Assembly (NCBI GenBank): GCA_052118425.1 | Contig: JBQKHF010000001.1 | Direction: 5' to 3' (one strand) | From: Roseburia_C sp900315735 | GTDB taxonomy: Bacteria; Bacillota; Clostridia; Lachnospirales; Lachnospiraceae | Length of the DNA stretch: 64,000 bases | In this document: positions 7,852-16,243 of the stretch, in pieces | Position numbering within the stretch: the first letter of the stretch is position 1 | Layout: every line of letters begins with the position of its first letter | Made by a program: the position numbers and the translations under genes | Notes under the pieces: model-generated | Told to the model about the DNA's origin: nothing | The model's input: the letters and a program-made list of their open reading frames with translations, nothing else | Databases searched by the model: none

Positions 7852-8877
7852 ATGGAACAAAGCAGGGTTCGGATTGCGGATATTGCAGATGCATTAGGAC
7901 TTAGCACAGCAACAGTATCCAAAGTGATTCATGGCAAAACCGGTAAGATTTCGGATGAAACGGTAAAAAGAGTACAACAGGAACTGGAAAGGACAGGGTA
8001 CATCCCTAATATGGCAGGCATTTTACTTGCCAGAAATAATTCAAGAATCATCGGGGTAGTGGTAAATGATGGTATAAAGTATGAAGGCAGGGTATTAGAG
8101 GATGGATTTGTGATGTCATCCTTAAATGCACTTTCCCATGAAGTAAATGAAAAGGGATATTTCCTGATGATAAAAACAACATCGGACATCAATGAGATTC
8201 CGGTTTTCGCTTCCATGTGGAATATGGATGGGTTAATTCTGATGGGCTTTTGTGAAGCGGATTATGAAATGCTCAGAAATCAGATGCGGATATCCTTTGT
8301 GGTGTATGATGGATACTTTGAAAGCTGTTCAAAGGTGGTTAATCTGGTAATTGACCATTATGACGGAGGATTTCAGGCAGGAAAATATTTGAAAGAGATG
8401 GGGCATAAAAAAGCATTGTGCATAGCGGATAATTTTATCTGTATGGACAAGGAACGTATCGAAGGATTTCGCAAAGCCTTTGAACCGGGCGAGACATTAA
8501 TCTGGCAGATTCCAGACCGGGAAAAAGAAAGATTAGAATTTTATCAGGAAAAATTTTCTGAACTTTTAGGGAGTAAGATTACTGCAATTTTTGCAGTGTC
8601 TGATTATTATGCACTGGAATTTATGCGTTTTTTGCAGGGAAAAGGAATCCGGATTCCGGAAGATATGCAGATAATAGGATTTGATGACAATATGGCAAGC
8701 CGGGAAAGTAATCCGGCACTGACGACAATTCATCAGGATGCTGCACTCAGGGCAAAAACGGCAATTGAATGTATCGAAGCAATGCGTGATGGCAAAAACT
8801 GCGAAGCAGGAATTGTTCTTCCTGTAGAGCTTATAAAAAGGGAAAGTACGAGGAAATTATTATGTCAAAATTTATGA
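7852..8877 (+). CDS. LacI-family transcriptional regulator
   Basis: This 341-residue repressor has an N-terminal HTH (RIADIADALGLSTATVSKVIHG, about residues 6-27) and hinge. A periplasmic-binding-protein-like effector domain follows, ending in the usual IIGFDDNMASRESNPALTTIHQD segment. The start at 7852 is chosen because GGAG lies seven bases upstream; a longer in-frame start would add 27 residues before the HTH. It overlaps the MATE gene by 16 bases, so it is probably co-transcribed with the exporter and may control it. The ligand is unknown. Confidence 0.9.
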   Translation: MEQSRVRIADIADALGLSTATVSKVIHGKTGKISDETVKRVQQELERTGYIPNMAGILLARNNSRIIGVVVNDGIKYEGRVLEDGFVMSSLNALSHEVNEKGYFLMIKTTSDINEIPVFASMWNMDGLILMGFCEADYEMLRNQMRISFVVYDGYFESCSKVVNLVIDHYDGGFQAGKYLKEMGHKKALCIADNFICMDKERIEGFRKAFEPGETLIWQIPDREKERLEFYQEKFSELLGSKITAIFAVSDYYALEFMRFLQGKGIRIPEDMQIIGFDDNMASRESNPALTTIHQDAALRAKTAIECIEAMRDGKNCEAGIVLPVELIKRESTRKLLCQNL

Positions 8878-10262
8878 AATCATTATGTAAAATAGCAATC
8901 CCGGTAACCTTGCAAAGTATGCTGCAGGCATCCTTTTCCATCATTGACCAGATAATGATTGGTCAATTGGGCGAGATAAATATCTCAGCAGTTGGATTGT
9001 GTGGAAATTATTCTCTGATTTTTTCTGTAGTGATTGGCGCAGTAAGTACAGTGGCAGGAATATTGATTGCGCAGTTTATCGGAGCAAAAGATGAGAAAGA
9101 AGCATGGTGCAGTTTTTGGGTAAGCCTGATTTGTGGAATTGCAATTGCAGCCCTGTTTCTATTTGCATCTGGAATTTTTCCGGCACAGATTCTTGGATTA
9201 TATACAAAAGATATAAATATTATAAATGCAGGAACAATATATTTCCGGATGGTTGCATTTTCCTATATTCCAATGGCAATCAGTATGGTTTTATCTGCCT
9301 GGCTGCGCTGCAAAGAGCATGCGACGATACCATTTTTGGCAAGTCTTGGCGCAGTAGCGGTAAATACAGGACTGAATTATATTCTGATATTTGGCAAAAT
9401 AGGATTAACACCAATGGGAATAAAAGGTGCAGCAATCGCAACCTTTGTTTCACAGTTATTTAATTTGGTGCTTATCTTTCTTGGATTTCTCATTTGCATC
9501 AAAAAAGATGGAGATAAACCGGTATTATCATTGCACTTTAAGAAAATCACTGTTGGTGCCTACTTTATTATGATTATGCCAATCTTAATCAGTGAATTTT
9601 TATGGAGCCTTGGACAGAATGTGGAATCTGCGGTATATGGTCATCTTGGAACATCAAATCTCGCAGCTTATACGCTTACCTGTCCGATACAGGGACTTAT
9701 TGTAGGCGCATTGAGTGGTTTGTCAGCGGCGGCTGGAGTCATGGTGGGGAAAAGACTGGGAAAGAAAGAGTATGAGGAAGCTTACACAGAATCAAAGAAA
9801 ATCATGTATGCCGGGCTGATAGGCTCTGTTATTGTGGCAGCATTTCTCATCCTGTTCACAGGAGTATATACCGGATTGTATCGTGTGGATGATAATGTAA
9901 AGGAGCTTGGAAAAATTCTTCTTATTGTCTTTGCTTTGTATGCACCAATCAAAGTGGAAAATATGATTCTTGGCGGAGGCATCATAAGAAGCGGCGGTAA
10001 TACCAGAATTATAATGCTGATTGATATTATCGGCACCTGGTGTATCGGAATTCCACTTTGTTTTCTTGCGGCATATGTATTAAAATGGGGAATTGTAGGT
10101 GTATATGCATTGCTCACCACAGAAGAAATTTTCAGACTACTGGTGTCACTGGTTATTTTCAGAAGACGCAAATGGATGATTAGCTTATCTTGGCAAGGAG
10201 GTATTTGCATGGATGAGATAAAAGAAAAATCGTATTTACGGGAAAAAGCAGGTGATAGATAA
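8862..10262 (+). CDS. MATE-family multidrug exporter
   Basis: This 466-residue integral membrane protein has about twelve hydrophobic helices in two similar halves. MATE features include IPVTLQSMLQASFSIIDQIMIGQLG at the N-terminus and the second-half GLSAAAGVMVGKRLG segment. These proteins export organic cations or drugs in exchange for Na+ or H+. GAGGAAA seven bases before the ATG supports the start. It overlaps the LacI regulator upstream. The C-terminal 30 residues are hydrophilic. The substrate is not predictable. Confidence 0.9.
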   Translation: MSKFMKSLCKIAIPVTLQSMLQASFSIIDQIMIGQLGEINISAVGLCGNYSLIFSVVIGAVSTVAGILIAQFIGAKDEKEAWCSFWVSLICGIAIAALFLFASGIFPAQILGLYTKDINIINAGTIYFRMVAFSYIPMAISMVLSAWLRCKEHATIPFLASLGAVAVNTGLNYILIFGKIGLTPMGIKGAAIATFVSQLFNLVLIFLGFLICIKKDGDKPVLSLHFKKITVGAYFIMIMPILISEFLWSLGQNVESAVYGHLGTSNLAAYTLTCPIQGLIVGALSGLSAAAGVMVGKRLGKKEYEEAYTESKKIMYAGLIGSVIVAAFLILFTGVYTGLYRVDDNVKELGKILLIVFALYAPIKVENMILGGGIIRSGGNTRIIMLIDIIGTWCIGIPLCFLAAYVLKWGIVGVYALLTTEEIFRLLVSLVIFRRRKWMISLSWQGGICMDEIKEKSYLREKAGDR

Positions 10263-10518
10263 ATGCCGGCAGAAATTTTCCAATAATTCAGGGAGCTGGT
10301 TTATGGATGTTGCAAATTTCCGGAAAATCGATAATCTTTTAAAAGAGGAAGGTTACCGGATTAAAACAGCCCATCTTTCTGGCAGATTGGAATCAATGTG
10401 AATAGGAAATTTGAGGTATCAAAAACTATGTGCAAGAGTAAATTCTAGATTTGCCATTTTGGAATTCAAAAAACTGGAATTAAAAATTTCACTTTACGAT
10501 AAGTAAAAAAGGGAAAAC
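10263..10518. other. Intergenic stretch without a convincing gene
   Basis: This stretch lies between the MATE gene and the toxin-antitoxin promoter. A 32-codon frame at 10303-10401 (MDVANFRKIDNLLKEEGYRI...) looks protein-like but has no clear RBS and no recognisable family. It may be the tail of a decayed gene. No terminator was found. Confidence 0.4.
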
Positions 10519-10555
10519 TTGATAACATAGTCAAATCATGATATGATGTGACTAT
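10519..10555 (+). promoter_or_regulatory. Promoter and palindromic operator of the toxin-antitoxin operon
   Basis: TTGATA (10519-10524), 17 bases, and TATGAT (10542-10547) form the promoter. Over it lies a 29-bp palindrome (10527-10555): ATAGTCA-AA-TCAT-GAT-ATGA-TG-TGACTAT. Antitoxins of the Phd/YefM type commonly repress their own promoters through such sites. Confidence 0.75.
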
Positions 10556-10577
10556 AATATAGGCGGAGGTGTTTTTT

Positions 10578-10856
10578 ATGCATGCATTACAGGAAACAAT
10601 ACGACCATCTGCAGATTTAAGAAATCATTATAGTGAAATTTCAAAACAATGCAGAGAAGAAAATGAAGCGGTTATAATCACAGTAAACGGTCGTGGTGAT
10701 ACAGTCTCTCTTTCGTATGAGGAATATAAAAGAATGAAGTCAAGAATAGAACTTTTGGAAATTCTTACAGAAGCGGAAGATGATGTAAAGAATGGTAGAG
10801 TAGCACCGGTTCGTGAAACATTTGATGATTTAAGACAAATGCTTGGGGAGGAATAG
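10578..10856 (+). CDS. Phd/YefM-family antitoxin
   Basis: This 92-residue protein starts IRPSADLRNHYSEISKQCREENEAVIITVNGRGDTVSLSYEEYKRM, the typical Phd/YefM fold that binds DNA as a dimer. The C-terminal part would wrap the toxin. The ATG at 10578 is preceded at eight bases by GGAGG; a GTG nine bases earlier lies over the RBS and is not used. The toxin gene follows after five bases. The palindrome upstream is its likely binding site. Confidence 0.9.
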   Translation: MHALQETIRPSADLRNHYSEISKQCREENEAVIITVNGRGDTVSLSYEEYKRMKSRIELLEILTEAEDDVKNGRVAPVRETFDDLRQMLGEE

Positions 10857-10861
10857 AATTA

Positions 10862-11179
10862 TTGAAATATGAAGTTGTTCGTACAGAAACGGCAGATGCG
10901 CAGATTAGAAAAATCGTATTGTATATAGCCGAAAATTTTGGTAATAAGGTTGCACTGGAAAAATTAGAAGAACTGGAACAGAATATTCTTGATTTGGCAG
11001 TTCATCCATTAAAGGGGGGAGAACCGCATTATCTGGTATTGAAAAGACAAGGGTATCGGGTGTTGATATTGGAAAAAAATCTGGTTTTCTATAAGATAAA
11101 TGAAGAAAATAAAAGAGTTATAATCTATGCTGTTGTTGACCAACGCCAGGATTACTTAAATATTATCAGAGGATTGTAG
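10862..11179 (+). CDS. RelE/ParE-family toxin
   Basis: This 105-residue toxin is read from a TTG start; GGGGAGG lies about ten bases upstream. The C-terminus YRVLILEKNLVFYKINEENKRVIIYAVVDQRQDYLNIIRGL is the RelE/ParE core, with the closing strand and Arg-rich end. RelE toxins cut mRNA on the ribosome and ParE toxins poison gyrase. The similarity R-x-L...N-x-V-F-Y-x-I to ParE/RelE does not decide between them. It forms a type II module with the preceding antitoxin. Confidence 0.88.
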   Translation: MKYEVVRTETADAQIRKIVLYIAENFGNKVALEKLEELEQNILDLAVHPLKGGEPHYLVLKRQGYRVLILEKNLVFYKINEENKRVIIYAVVDQRQDYLNIIRGL

Positions 11180-11186
11180 AATCCCC

Positions 11187-11215
11187 TTGCGTAAATCCAA
11201 TCCCCGCGCTATAAT
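11187..11215 (+). promoter_or_regulatory. Promoter of the serS T-box transcript
   Basis: TTGCGT (11187-11192), a 17-base spacer and a perfect TATAAT (11210-11215), placing the transcript start near 11222. Confidence 0.8.
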
Positions 11216-11221
11216 AGGAAG

Positions 11222-11491
11222 CAGAGTAAAAGCGTTTGACGAAAGCTAAGATTGACGGAATAATTCAGAGAGCCGGCGGCTGGTGTGAGCCGGTATTAGG
11301 AAGCAATTGGTCCACTTTCGGAAGCTGGTGGTGAAAGCCACGGGTTCGTACCCCTTATGATACGCAATGAAGTGGTCGCAGGCGAAGAAGAGAAGACGTA
11401 AATGTGATGCGGCAAAATGGGTGGCAACGCGGAATGGCAGATAAGCCTTTCGTCCCATGTATGAAAATGCATGGGATGGAAGGCATTTTTT
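11222..11491 (+). ncRNA. T-box leader (serine specifier) of serS
   Basis: The T-box sequence TGGGTGGCAACGCGG is at 11418-11432. The distal Stem I region with AGAGAGCCGG and the GGTG loop is at 11265-11293. After it comes TCC at 11311-11313, directly followed by ACTTTCGGAAG, which is the context expected of the specifier codon; UCC is a serine codon. A terminator hairpin (GCCTTTCGTCCCATG with CATGGGATGGAAGGC, 11445-11485) and T-run follow. Uncharged tRNA-Ser would pair with UCC and the T-box bulge and prevent termination, raising serS expression when serine is scarce. Confidence 0.93.
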
Positions 11492-11492
11492 A

Positions 11493-11509
11493 TTTACGCG
11501 AGTAGCGAG
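11493..11509 (+). repeat. Post-terminator motif copy 1
   Basis: TTTACGCGAGTAGCGAG immediately after the serS leader terminator. Related copies are at 18151, 43332 and 62121. Confidence 0.7.
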
Positions 11510-11584
11510 AAAAATCGCATGCTTACAAATCAATCCTATAAAATTTTCACAAAAAGCACATTATATAAAAGAAGGAGAACAAAG

Positions 11585-12874
11585 ATGATTGATTTAAAAT
11601 TCTTACGGGAAAATCCAGACATCGTAAAAGAGAACATTAAGAAGAAATTTCAGGATCACAAATTACCACTGGTAGATGAGGTAATCACATTAGATGAGCA
11701 GGCAAGAAGTGCACAGCAGGAAGCAGATGCATTGCGTGCAAACCGCAACAGCATTTCCAAACAGATTGGTGCATTGATGGGACAGGGCAAGAAAGACGAA
11801 GCCATGGCATTAAAAGAGCAGGTAAGCAAAGATGCAGCCCGTCTTGCAGAATTAGAAGAGCAGGAAAAGGATTTACAGGAAAAGATTACCAAAATTATGA
11901 TGACAATTCCAAACATCATTGACCCATCTGTTCCGATTGGAAAAGATGATTCCTGTAACGTAGAAATCGAAAAATTTGGTGAGCCGGTTGTTCCGGATTT
12001 TGAAATTCCATATCATACCGATATCATGGACCGTTTCCATGGTATTGATCTGGACGCAGCAGGAAAAGTTGCAGGAAATGGCTTCTATTATCTGATGGGA
12101 GACATTGCAAGAGTACATTCTGCAGTTATTTCTTATGCAAGAGATTTCATGATTGACCGTGGATTCACATATTGTGTACCACCATTTATGATTCGAAGCA
12201 ATGTTGTAACCGGTGTTATGAGTTTTGATGAAATGGATGCCATGATGTATAAAATCGAAGGCGAAGATTTGTATCTGATTGGTACTTCTGAGCATTCCAT
12301 GATTGGTAAATTCATTGATACTATCAATGACGAAGAAAAACTTCCATATACCCTGACCAGCTACTCTCCATGTTTCCGTAAAGAAAAAGGAGCACATGGT
12401 ATTGAAGAACGTGGTGTATATCGTATTCACCAGTTTGAGAAGCAGGAAATGATTGTTGTATGTAAGCCGGAAGAGTCCAAAGAGTGGTATGATAAACTTT
12501 GGAAGAACACGGTAGACTTATTCCGCAGCTTGGATATTCCGGTTCGTACCCTTGAGTGCTGTTCCGGAGATTTAGCAGATTTGAAAGTAAAATCCTGTGA
12601 CGTAGAAGCATGGTCTCCACGTCAGAAGAAATACTTCGAAGTAGGAAGCTGCTCTAACTTAGGCGATGCACAGGCAAGAAGACTGAAAATCCGTGTCAAA
12701 GGCAAGGATGGAAATAAATATTTCGCACATACCTTAAATAATACTGTAGTTGCACCACCTCGTATGCTGATTGCGTTCTTAGAGAATAATCTCAATGCAG
12801 ACGGAAGCGTAAATATTCCAAAGGCATTGCAGCCATATATGGGTGGAAAAGAAAAACTGATTCCGTTAGACTAA
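11585..12874 (+). CDS. serS: Seryl-tRNA synthetase
   Basis: This 429-residue class II synthetase charges tRNA-Ser with serine. It starts MIDLKFLRENPDIVKENI, the standard N-terminus, followed by the long antiparallel coiled coil (about residues 25-105) that grips the tRNA. The catalytic domain has motif 2 FRKEKGAHGIEERGVYRIHQFEK and motif 3 near NTVVAPPRMLIAFLEN. GAAGGAG upstream supports 11585; an upstream in-frame ATG lies inside the terminator and is rejected. It is controlled by the T-box leader and closed by the terminator at 12948. Confidence 0.98.
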   Translation: MIDLKFLRENPDIVKENIKKKFQDHKLPLVDEVITLDEQARSAQQEADALRANRNSISKQIGALMGQGKKDEAMALKEQVSKDAARLAELEEQEKDLQEKITKIMMTIPNIIDPSVPIGKDDSCNVEIEKFGEPVVPDFEIPYHTDIMDRFHGIDLDAAGKVAGNGFYYLMGDIARVHSAVISYARDFMIDRGFTYCVPPFMIRSNVVTGVMSFDEMDAMMYKIEGEDLYLIGTSEHSMIGKFIDTINDEEKLPYTLTSYSPCFRKEKGAHGIEERGVYRIHQFEKQEMIVVCKPEESKEWYDKLWKNTVDLFRSLDIPVRTLECCSGDLADLKVKSCDVEAWSPRQKKYFEVGSCSNLGDAQARRLKIRVKGKDGNKYFAHTLNNTVVAPPRMLIAFLENNLNADGSVNIPKALQPYMGGKEKLIPLD

Positions 12875-12947
12875 TCCGGAAAATGTGAAAACAGGAAACT
12901 GATTTTGAAAAATAAGTTTCAAATAGCGAGAAATTAAGCATCAACAG

Positions 12948-12995
12948 GAAACTGCGTTTTGTGTATAAAATTCACAAGATGCAGTTTCTTTTTTA
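12948..12995 (+). terminator. serS terminator
   Basis: A GAAACTGC arm pairs with GCAGTTTC, extended by TTGTG/CACAA, followed by six T. Confidence 0.88.
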
Positions 12996-13026
12996 CAAAG
13001 AGTTGTTGTGAAAAGTGTGATAATTA

Positions 13027-13055
13027 TTGATAAAAATATCCGAATATTGTATAAT
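13027..13055 (+). promoter_or_regulatory. Promoter of the oxidoreductase-hyp cluster
   Basis: TTGATA (13027-13032), a 17-base spacer and TATAAT (13050-13055). Confidence 0.8.
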
Positions 13056-13065
13056 ATATACAAAT

Positions 13066-13114
13066 ACTGTGATGAATCACGGTGAAAATAACCTGTGAGG
13101 GGAGCAATACAGGT
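13066..13114 (+). promoter_or_regulatory. Structured leader with two hairpins, class unknown
   Basis: Two hairpins fall between the promoter and the RBS: ACTGTGAT-GA-ATCACGGT (13066-13083) and ACCTGT-N12-ACAGGT (13091-13114), the second with a purine-rich GAGGGGAG loop. No known riboswitch consensus was recognised. The leader is about 75 bases long. Confidence 0.5.
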
Positions 13115-13134
13115 ATCATACAAAGGAGGGGCAC

Positions 13135-15834
13135 ATGGCAGAACCAAGAGAATTGATTCTGAAGCTCGGTCAGAAGATTACAGACCGAATCGGAGTGAAA
13201 GTTACGGAAAATGACCCGGAATACTGGGGCTTGGCAAGTGTGGTGACGGATGAGATGGCAGAAGTTGCGCTGGCAATGAAAGTCAGAGTACCGGCTACCG
13301 CAGCAGAAGTAGCAAAGAAATGCAAGAAGAGTGTAGAACGAACCGAAGAACTCTTAGAAGAAATGAGTGTCATCGGAGTTATTGAGTACAACTGGGAGAA
13401 CGAAGACCATCACAAACAGTATGTACTTCCAATGTTCGTACCGGGATGTGCAGAATTCATGGTGATGAACAAAGAGCAGGTGGAAGAACATACCGAAATC
13501 GCAGATTTCTTTGAACAGATGGCAAGACTTCCACTGGAGAAAGTAACACCAATGGTTCCGCTGGGCGGAGCAGGAATCGGAATGCATGTTATTCCGGTAG
13601 AGAAAGCAATCCCGGCAAACCAGCAGTCAGCAAGCGTGGAGCATATTTCCCACTGGCTCAATAAATACGATAAATATGCAGTAGGAGCCTGTTCCTGCAG
13701 ACGGCAGCAGCGAATCCGTGGAGAGGGAACCGGAGACTTAGAGGATGATTTATGTATCGGTGTCGGTGATATGGCTGATTATCTGGTAGAAACCGGCAAA
13801 GGCCGTTACATTGATTATGATGAAGTAATGGAGATTTTGCAGCGTGCAGAGGATAATGGCTATGTCCATCAGATAACAAACATTGATGGTGAAGATAAAA
13901 TCTTTGCAATCTGTAACTGTGCGGTCGGTGTATGTAATGCACTGCGTACATCCCAGCTTTTCAACACACCGAATATGTCACGCTCTGCATATCGTGCCAG
14001 CGTAGAGCCGGAGAAATGTGTAGCCTGCGGAAGATGTGTAGAGTACTGTCCGGCCGGAGCAGCAAAGCTTGGACAGAAATTATGTACCAAAGATGGCGGA
14101 CATATTACTTATCCACAGCAGGAGCTTCCGGATACCACCAAGTGGGGACCGGAGAAATGGAATCCGAATTACAGGGATGATAACCAGATTAACTGTTATG
14201 ACACCGGTACCGCACCGTGTAAGACAGCATGTCCGGCACATCTTCCGGTACAGGGATATATTAAAATGGCATCCCAGGGAAGATATCTGGATGCATTGAA
14301 GCTGATTAAGACAGAGAATCCATTCCCGGCAGTATGCGGAGCAATATGTAACCGCCGCTGCGAAGATGCATGTACAAGAGGAACCATCGACCAGGCAGTA
14401 GCCATCGACGAAATCAAGAAATTCATTGCGGAACAGGAGCTTCATGCAGAGAAGCGTTATATTCCGCCAATGTTAAATTATTCAGGAAAGCCTTTTGAGG
14501 AGAAGGTAGCAGTAATCGGAGCAGGGCCGGCAGGAATGTCAGCCGCATTCTATTTAAAGAAAATGGGTTACCCGGTTACTGTATTTGAAAAAGAAAAAAG
14601 ACCGGGTGGTATGCTGATGAATGGTATTCCATCTTTCCGTCTGGAAAAAGATGTCATTAATGCAGAAATCGGTGTGCTGCGCGAGATGGGGGTAGAATTC
14701 AAGTGCGGCGTAGAAGTTGGCGAGGACATCACCATAGCACAGCTGCGTGAACAGGGGTATAAAGCATTTTACATAGCAATTGGTGCACAGGGAGGACGTA
14801 TGACCGGAGTACCGGGAGAAGATGCAGTAGGAGTAGAAACCGGAGTAGACTTCTTACGTCGTGTCAACTTAAATGAAGAAGGCGTGAAGTTATCCGGCAA
14901 GACCGTAGTAATCGGTGGCGGAAATGTAGCAGTAGACGTTGCAAGAACCGCACTTCGTACCGGATCTTCTGATGTATCCATGTTCTGTCTGGAATCAAGA
15001 GACATTATGCCGGCAGCTGATGATGAAGTGGCAGAGGCAGAAGAAGAGGGCATTGCAGTAAACAATTCCTGGGGACCGAAGGAAATCCTTACCGAGAATG
15101 GCAAAGTGACCGCAGTGGTATTCAAGAAATGTATCTCTGTACTGGATGAGAATAAACGGTTTGCACCGAAATATGATGAAGAAGACCTGTTGACGGTTCC
15201 TTGTGACCAGGTATTATTATCCATCGGACAGTCAATCAAGTGGGGCGCTTTATTAGAAGGAACCAAAGTGGAATTTAATCCGAACGGAACCTTAAAGGCA
15301 GACCCGGTAACTTACCAGACTGCAGAGCCTGATATCTTTACCGGCGGAGATAACTATACCGGACCAAGATTTGCCATTGATGCCATTGCAGCAGGAAAAG
15401 AAGGCTGTGTATCCATTCACCGATTTGTCCATGAAGGACAGAGTCTTACTTTGGGACGTAACAGAAGACAGTTCATTGAACTGGATAAAGACAATATTAA
15501 AGTTGAGACCTTTGACAATGCGAAACGACAGGTACCGGGACATAAGGATGGAGATGCCAAACATACCTTCCGTGATTTACGAAGCACCTTTACCGAGGAG
15601 CAGGTACAGAAGGAAGCAAACCGCTGCTTAGGCTGTGGTGCTACCGTCGTTGACCCGAATAAGTGTATCGGCTGCGGAATCTGTACAACGAAGTGTGAAT
15701 TTGATGCCATCCATTTAAGCCGTGACCTGCCGGATGCAAGCCGTATGGTGAAATCAGAAGACAAGTTAAAGGCAATCTTCCCATATATGTTAAAGCGTGA
15801 GATTAAGATTAAATTCAAAGGCAAGAAGAAATAA
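13135..15834 (+). CDS. Multidomain FAD/NAD(P)-dependent oxidoreductase with [4Fe-4S] ferredoxin domains
   Basis: This 899-residue cytoplasmic redox protein has several parts. An N-terminal region includes a winged-helix-like stretch and a cysteine-rich CSCRR...CNCAVGVCN segment. A ferredoxin motif CVACGRCVEYCPAG follows near residue 300. A GltD-type segment comes next (CKTACPAHLPVQGYIKM, CGAICNRRCEDACTRG). Then come an FAD fold (VAVIGAGPAGMSAAFYL), an NAD(P) fold (VVIGGGNVAVDVARTAL) and a C-terminal ferredoxin CIGCGICTTKCEFDAIHL. GltD relatives move electrons between NAD(P)H and Fe-S partners; the substrate here is unknown. It is followed after 18 bases by hypA and is probably the first gene of that operon. 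Confidence 0.85.
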   Translation: MAEPRELILKLGQKITDRIGVKVTENDPEYWGLASVVTDEMAEVALAMKVRVPATAAEVAKKCKKSVERTEELLEEMSVIGVIEYNWENEDHHKQYVLPMFVPGCAEFMVMNKEQVEEHTEIADFFEQMARLPLEKVTPMVPLGGAGIGMHVIPVEKAIPANQQSASVEHISHWLNKYDKYAVGACSCRRQQRIRGEGTGDLEDDLCIGVGDMADYLVETGKGRYIDYDEVMEILQRAEDNGYVHQITNIDGEDKIFAICNCAVGVCNALRTSQLFNTPNMSRSAYRASVEPEKCVACGRCVEYCPAGAAKLGQKLCTKDGGHITYPQQELPDTTKWGPEKWNPNYRDDNQINCYDTGTAPCKTACPAHLPVQGYIKMASQGRYLDALKLIKTENPFPAVCGAICNRRCEDACTRGTIDQAVAIDEIKKFIAEQELHAEKRYIPPMLNYSGKPFEEKVAVIGAGPAGMSAAFYLKKMGYPVTVFEKEKRPGGMLMNGIPSFRLEKDVINAEIGVLREMGVEFKCGVEVGEDITIAQLREQGYKAFYIAIGAQGGRMTGVPGEDAVGVETGVDFLRRVNLNEEGVKLSGKTVVIGGGNVAVDVARTALRTGSSDVSMFCLESRDIMPAADDEVAEAEEEGIAVNNSWGPKEILTENGKVTAVVFKKCISVLDENKRFAPKYDEEDLLTVPCDQVLLSIGQSIKWGALLEGTKVEFNPNGTLKADPVTYQTAEPDIFTGGDNYTGPRFAIDAIAAGKEGCVSIHRFVHEGQSLTLGRNRRQFIELDKDNIKVETFDNAKRQVPGHKDGDAKHTFRDLRSTFTEEQVQKEANRCLGCGATVVDPNKCIGCGICTTKCEFDAIHLSRDLPDASRMVKSEDKLKAIFPYMLKREIKIKFKGKKK

Positions 15835-15852
15835 AAAGCAGGATGTGAGCGT

Positions 15853-16197
15853 ATGCATGAACTGGGAATTATCATTCATATTTCTAAAACCTTAAAAGAA
15901 GTAGCAGAAGAAAATGAAGTAACGAAGATAGGTTCTGTTACTCTGGAAATTGGAGAAGTCAGTGGAATTGTCCCGGAATACCTTTTAGACTGCTGGGACT
16001 ATTACCGGAAGAAATCAGATTTGTTATCGGAATCGGAATTGCGTATTGAGACGCTTCCGGCGGTAACCATGTGTGAGAATTGTAAAAAGACTTATCCAAC
16101 TGTCCAATTCGGCAGACAATGTCCGTACTGTAAGAGTGACGATACGTATCTGCTGACGGGAAATGAATGCAGTATCAAAGAAATGGAGGCCTGCTGA
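15853..16197 (+). CDS. hypA: Nickel metallochaperone HypA
   Basis: This 114-residue protein begins MHELGI; Met1-His2-Glu3 is the HypA nickel site. Four cysteines (C74, C77, C90, C93) form the zinc motif CENC...CPYC. HypA hands nickel to [NiFe] hydrogenase or, in some bacteria, urease, working with HypB. The gene sits between the oxidoreductase and a membrane protein gene. Its partner hypB is at 17315, but hypC, hypD, hypE, hypF and hydrogenase subunits are absent from the window. Confidence 0.93.
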   Translation: MHELGIIIHISKTLKEVAEENEVTKIGSVTLEIGEVSGIVPEYLLDCWDYYRKKSDLLSESELRIETLPAVTMCENCKKTYPTVQFGRQCPYCKSDDTYLLTGNECSIKEMEAC

Positions 16198-16243
16198 GGC
16201 AGGCTTTCCGATAAATTATTTACCAAAGAAAGAAGGGGTTAAA

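Noticed and set aside
10303..10401. A 32-codon frame upstream of the toxin-antitoxin operon.
   Set aside because: It has no convincing RBS, no family and a short length; at most it is a gene remnant.
12133..12430. Minus-strand frames within serS.
   Set aside because: serS is unambiguous on the plus strand and the antisense frames lack protein-like motifs.
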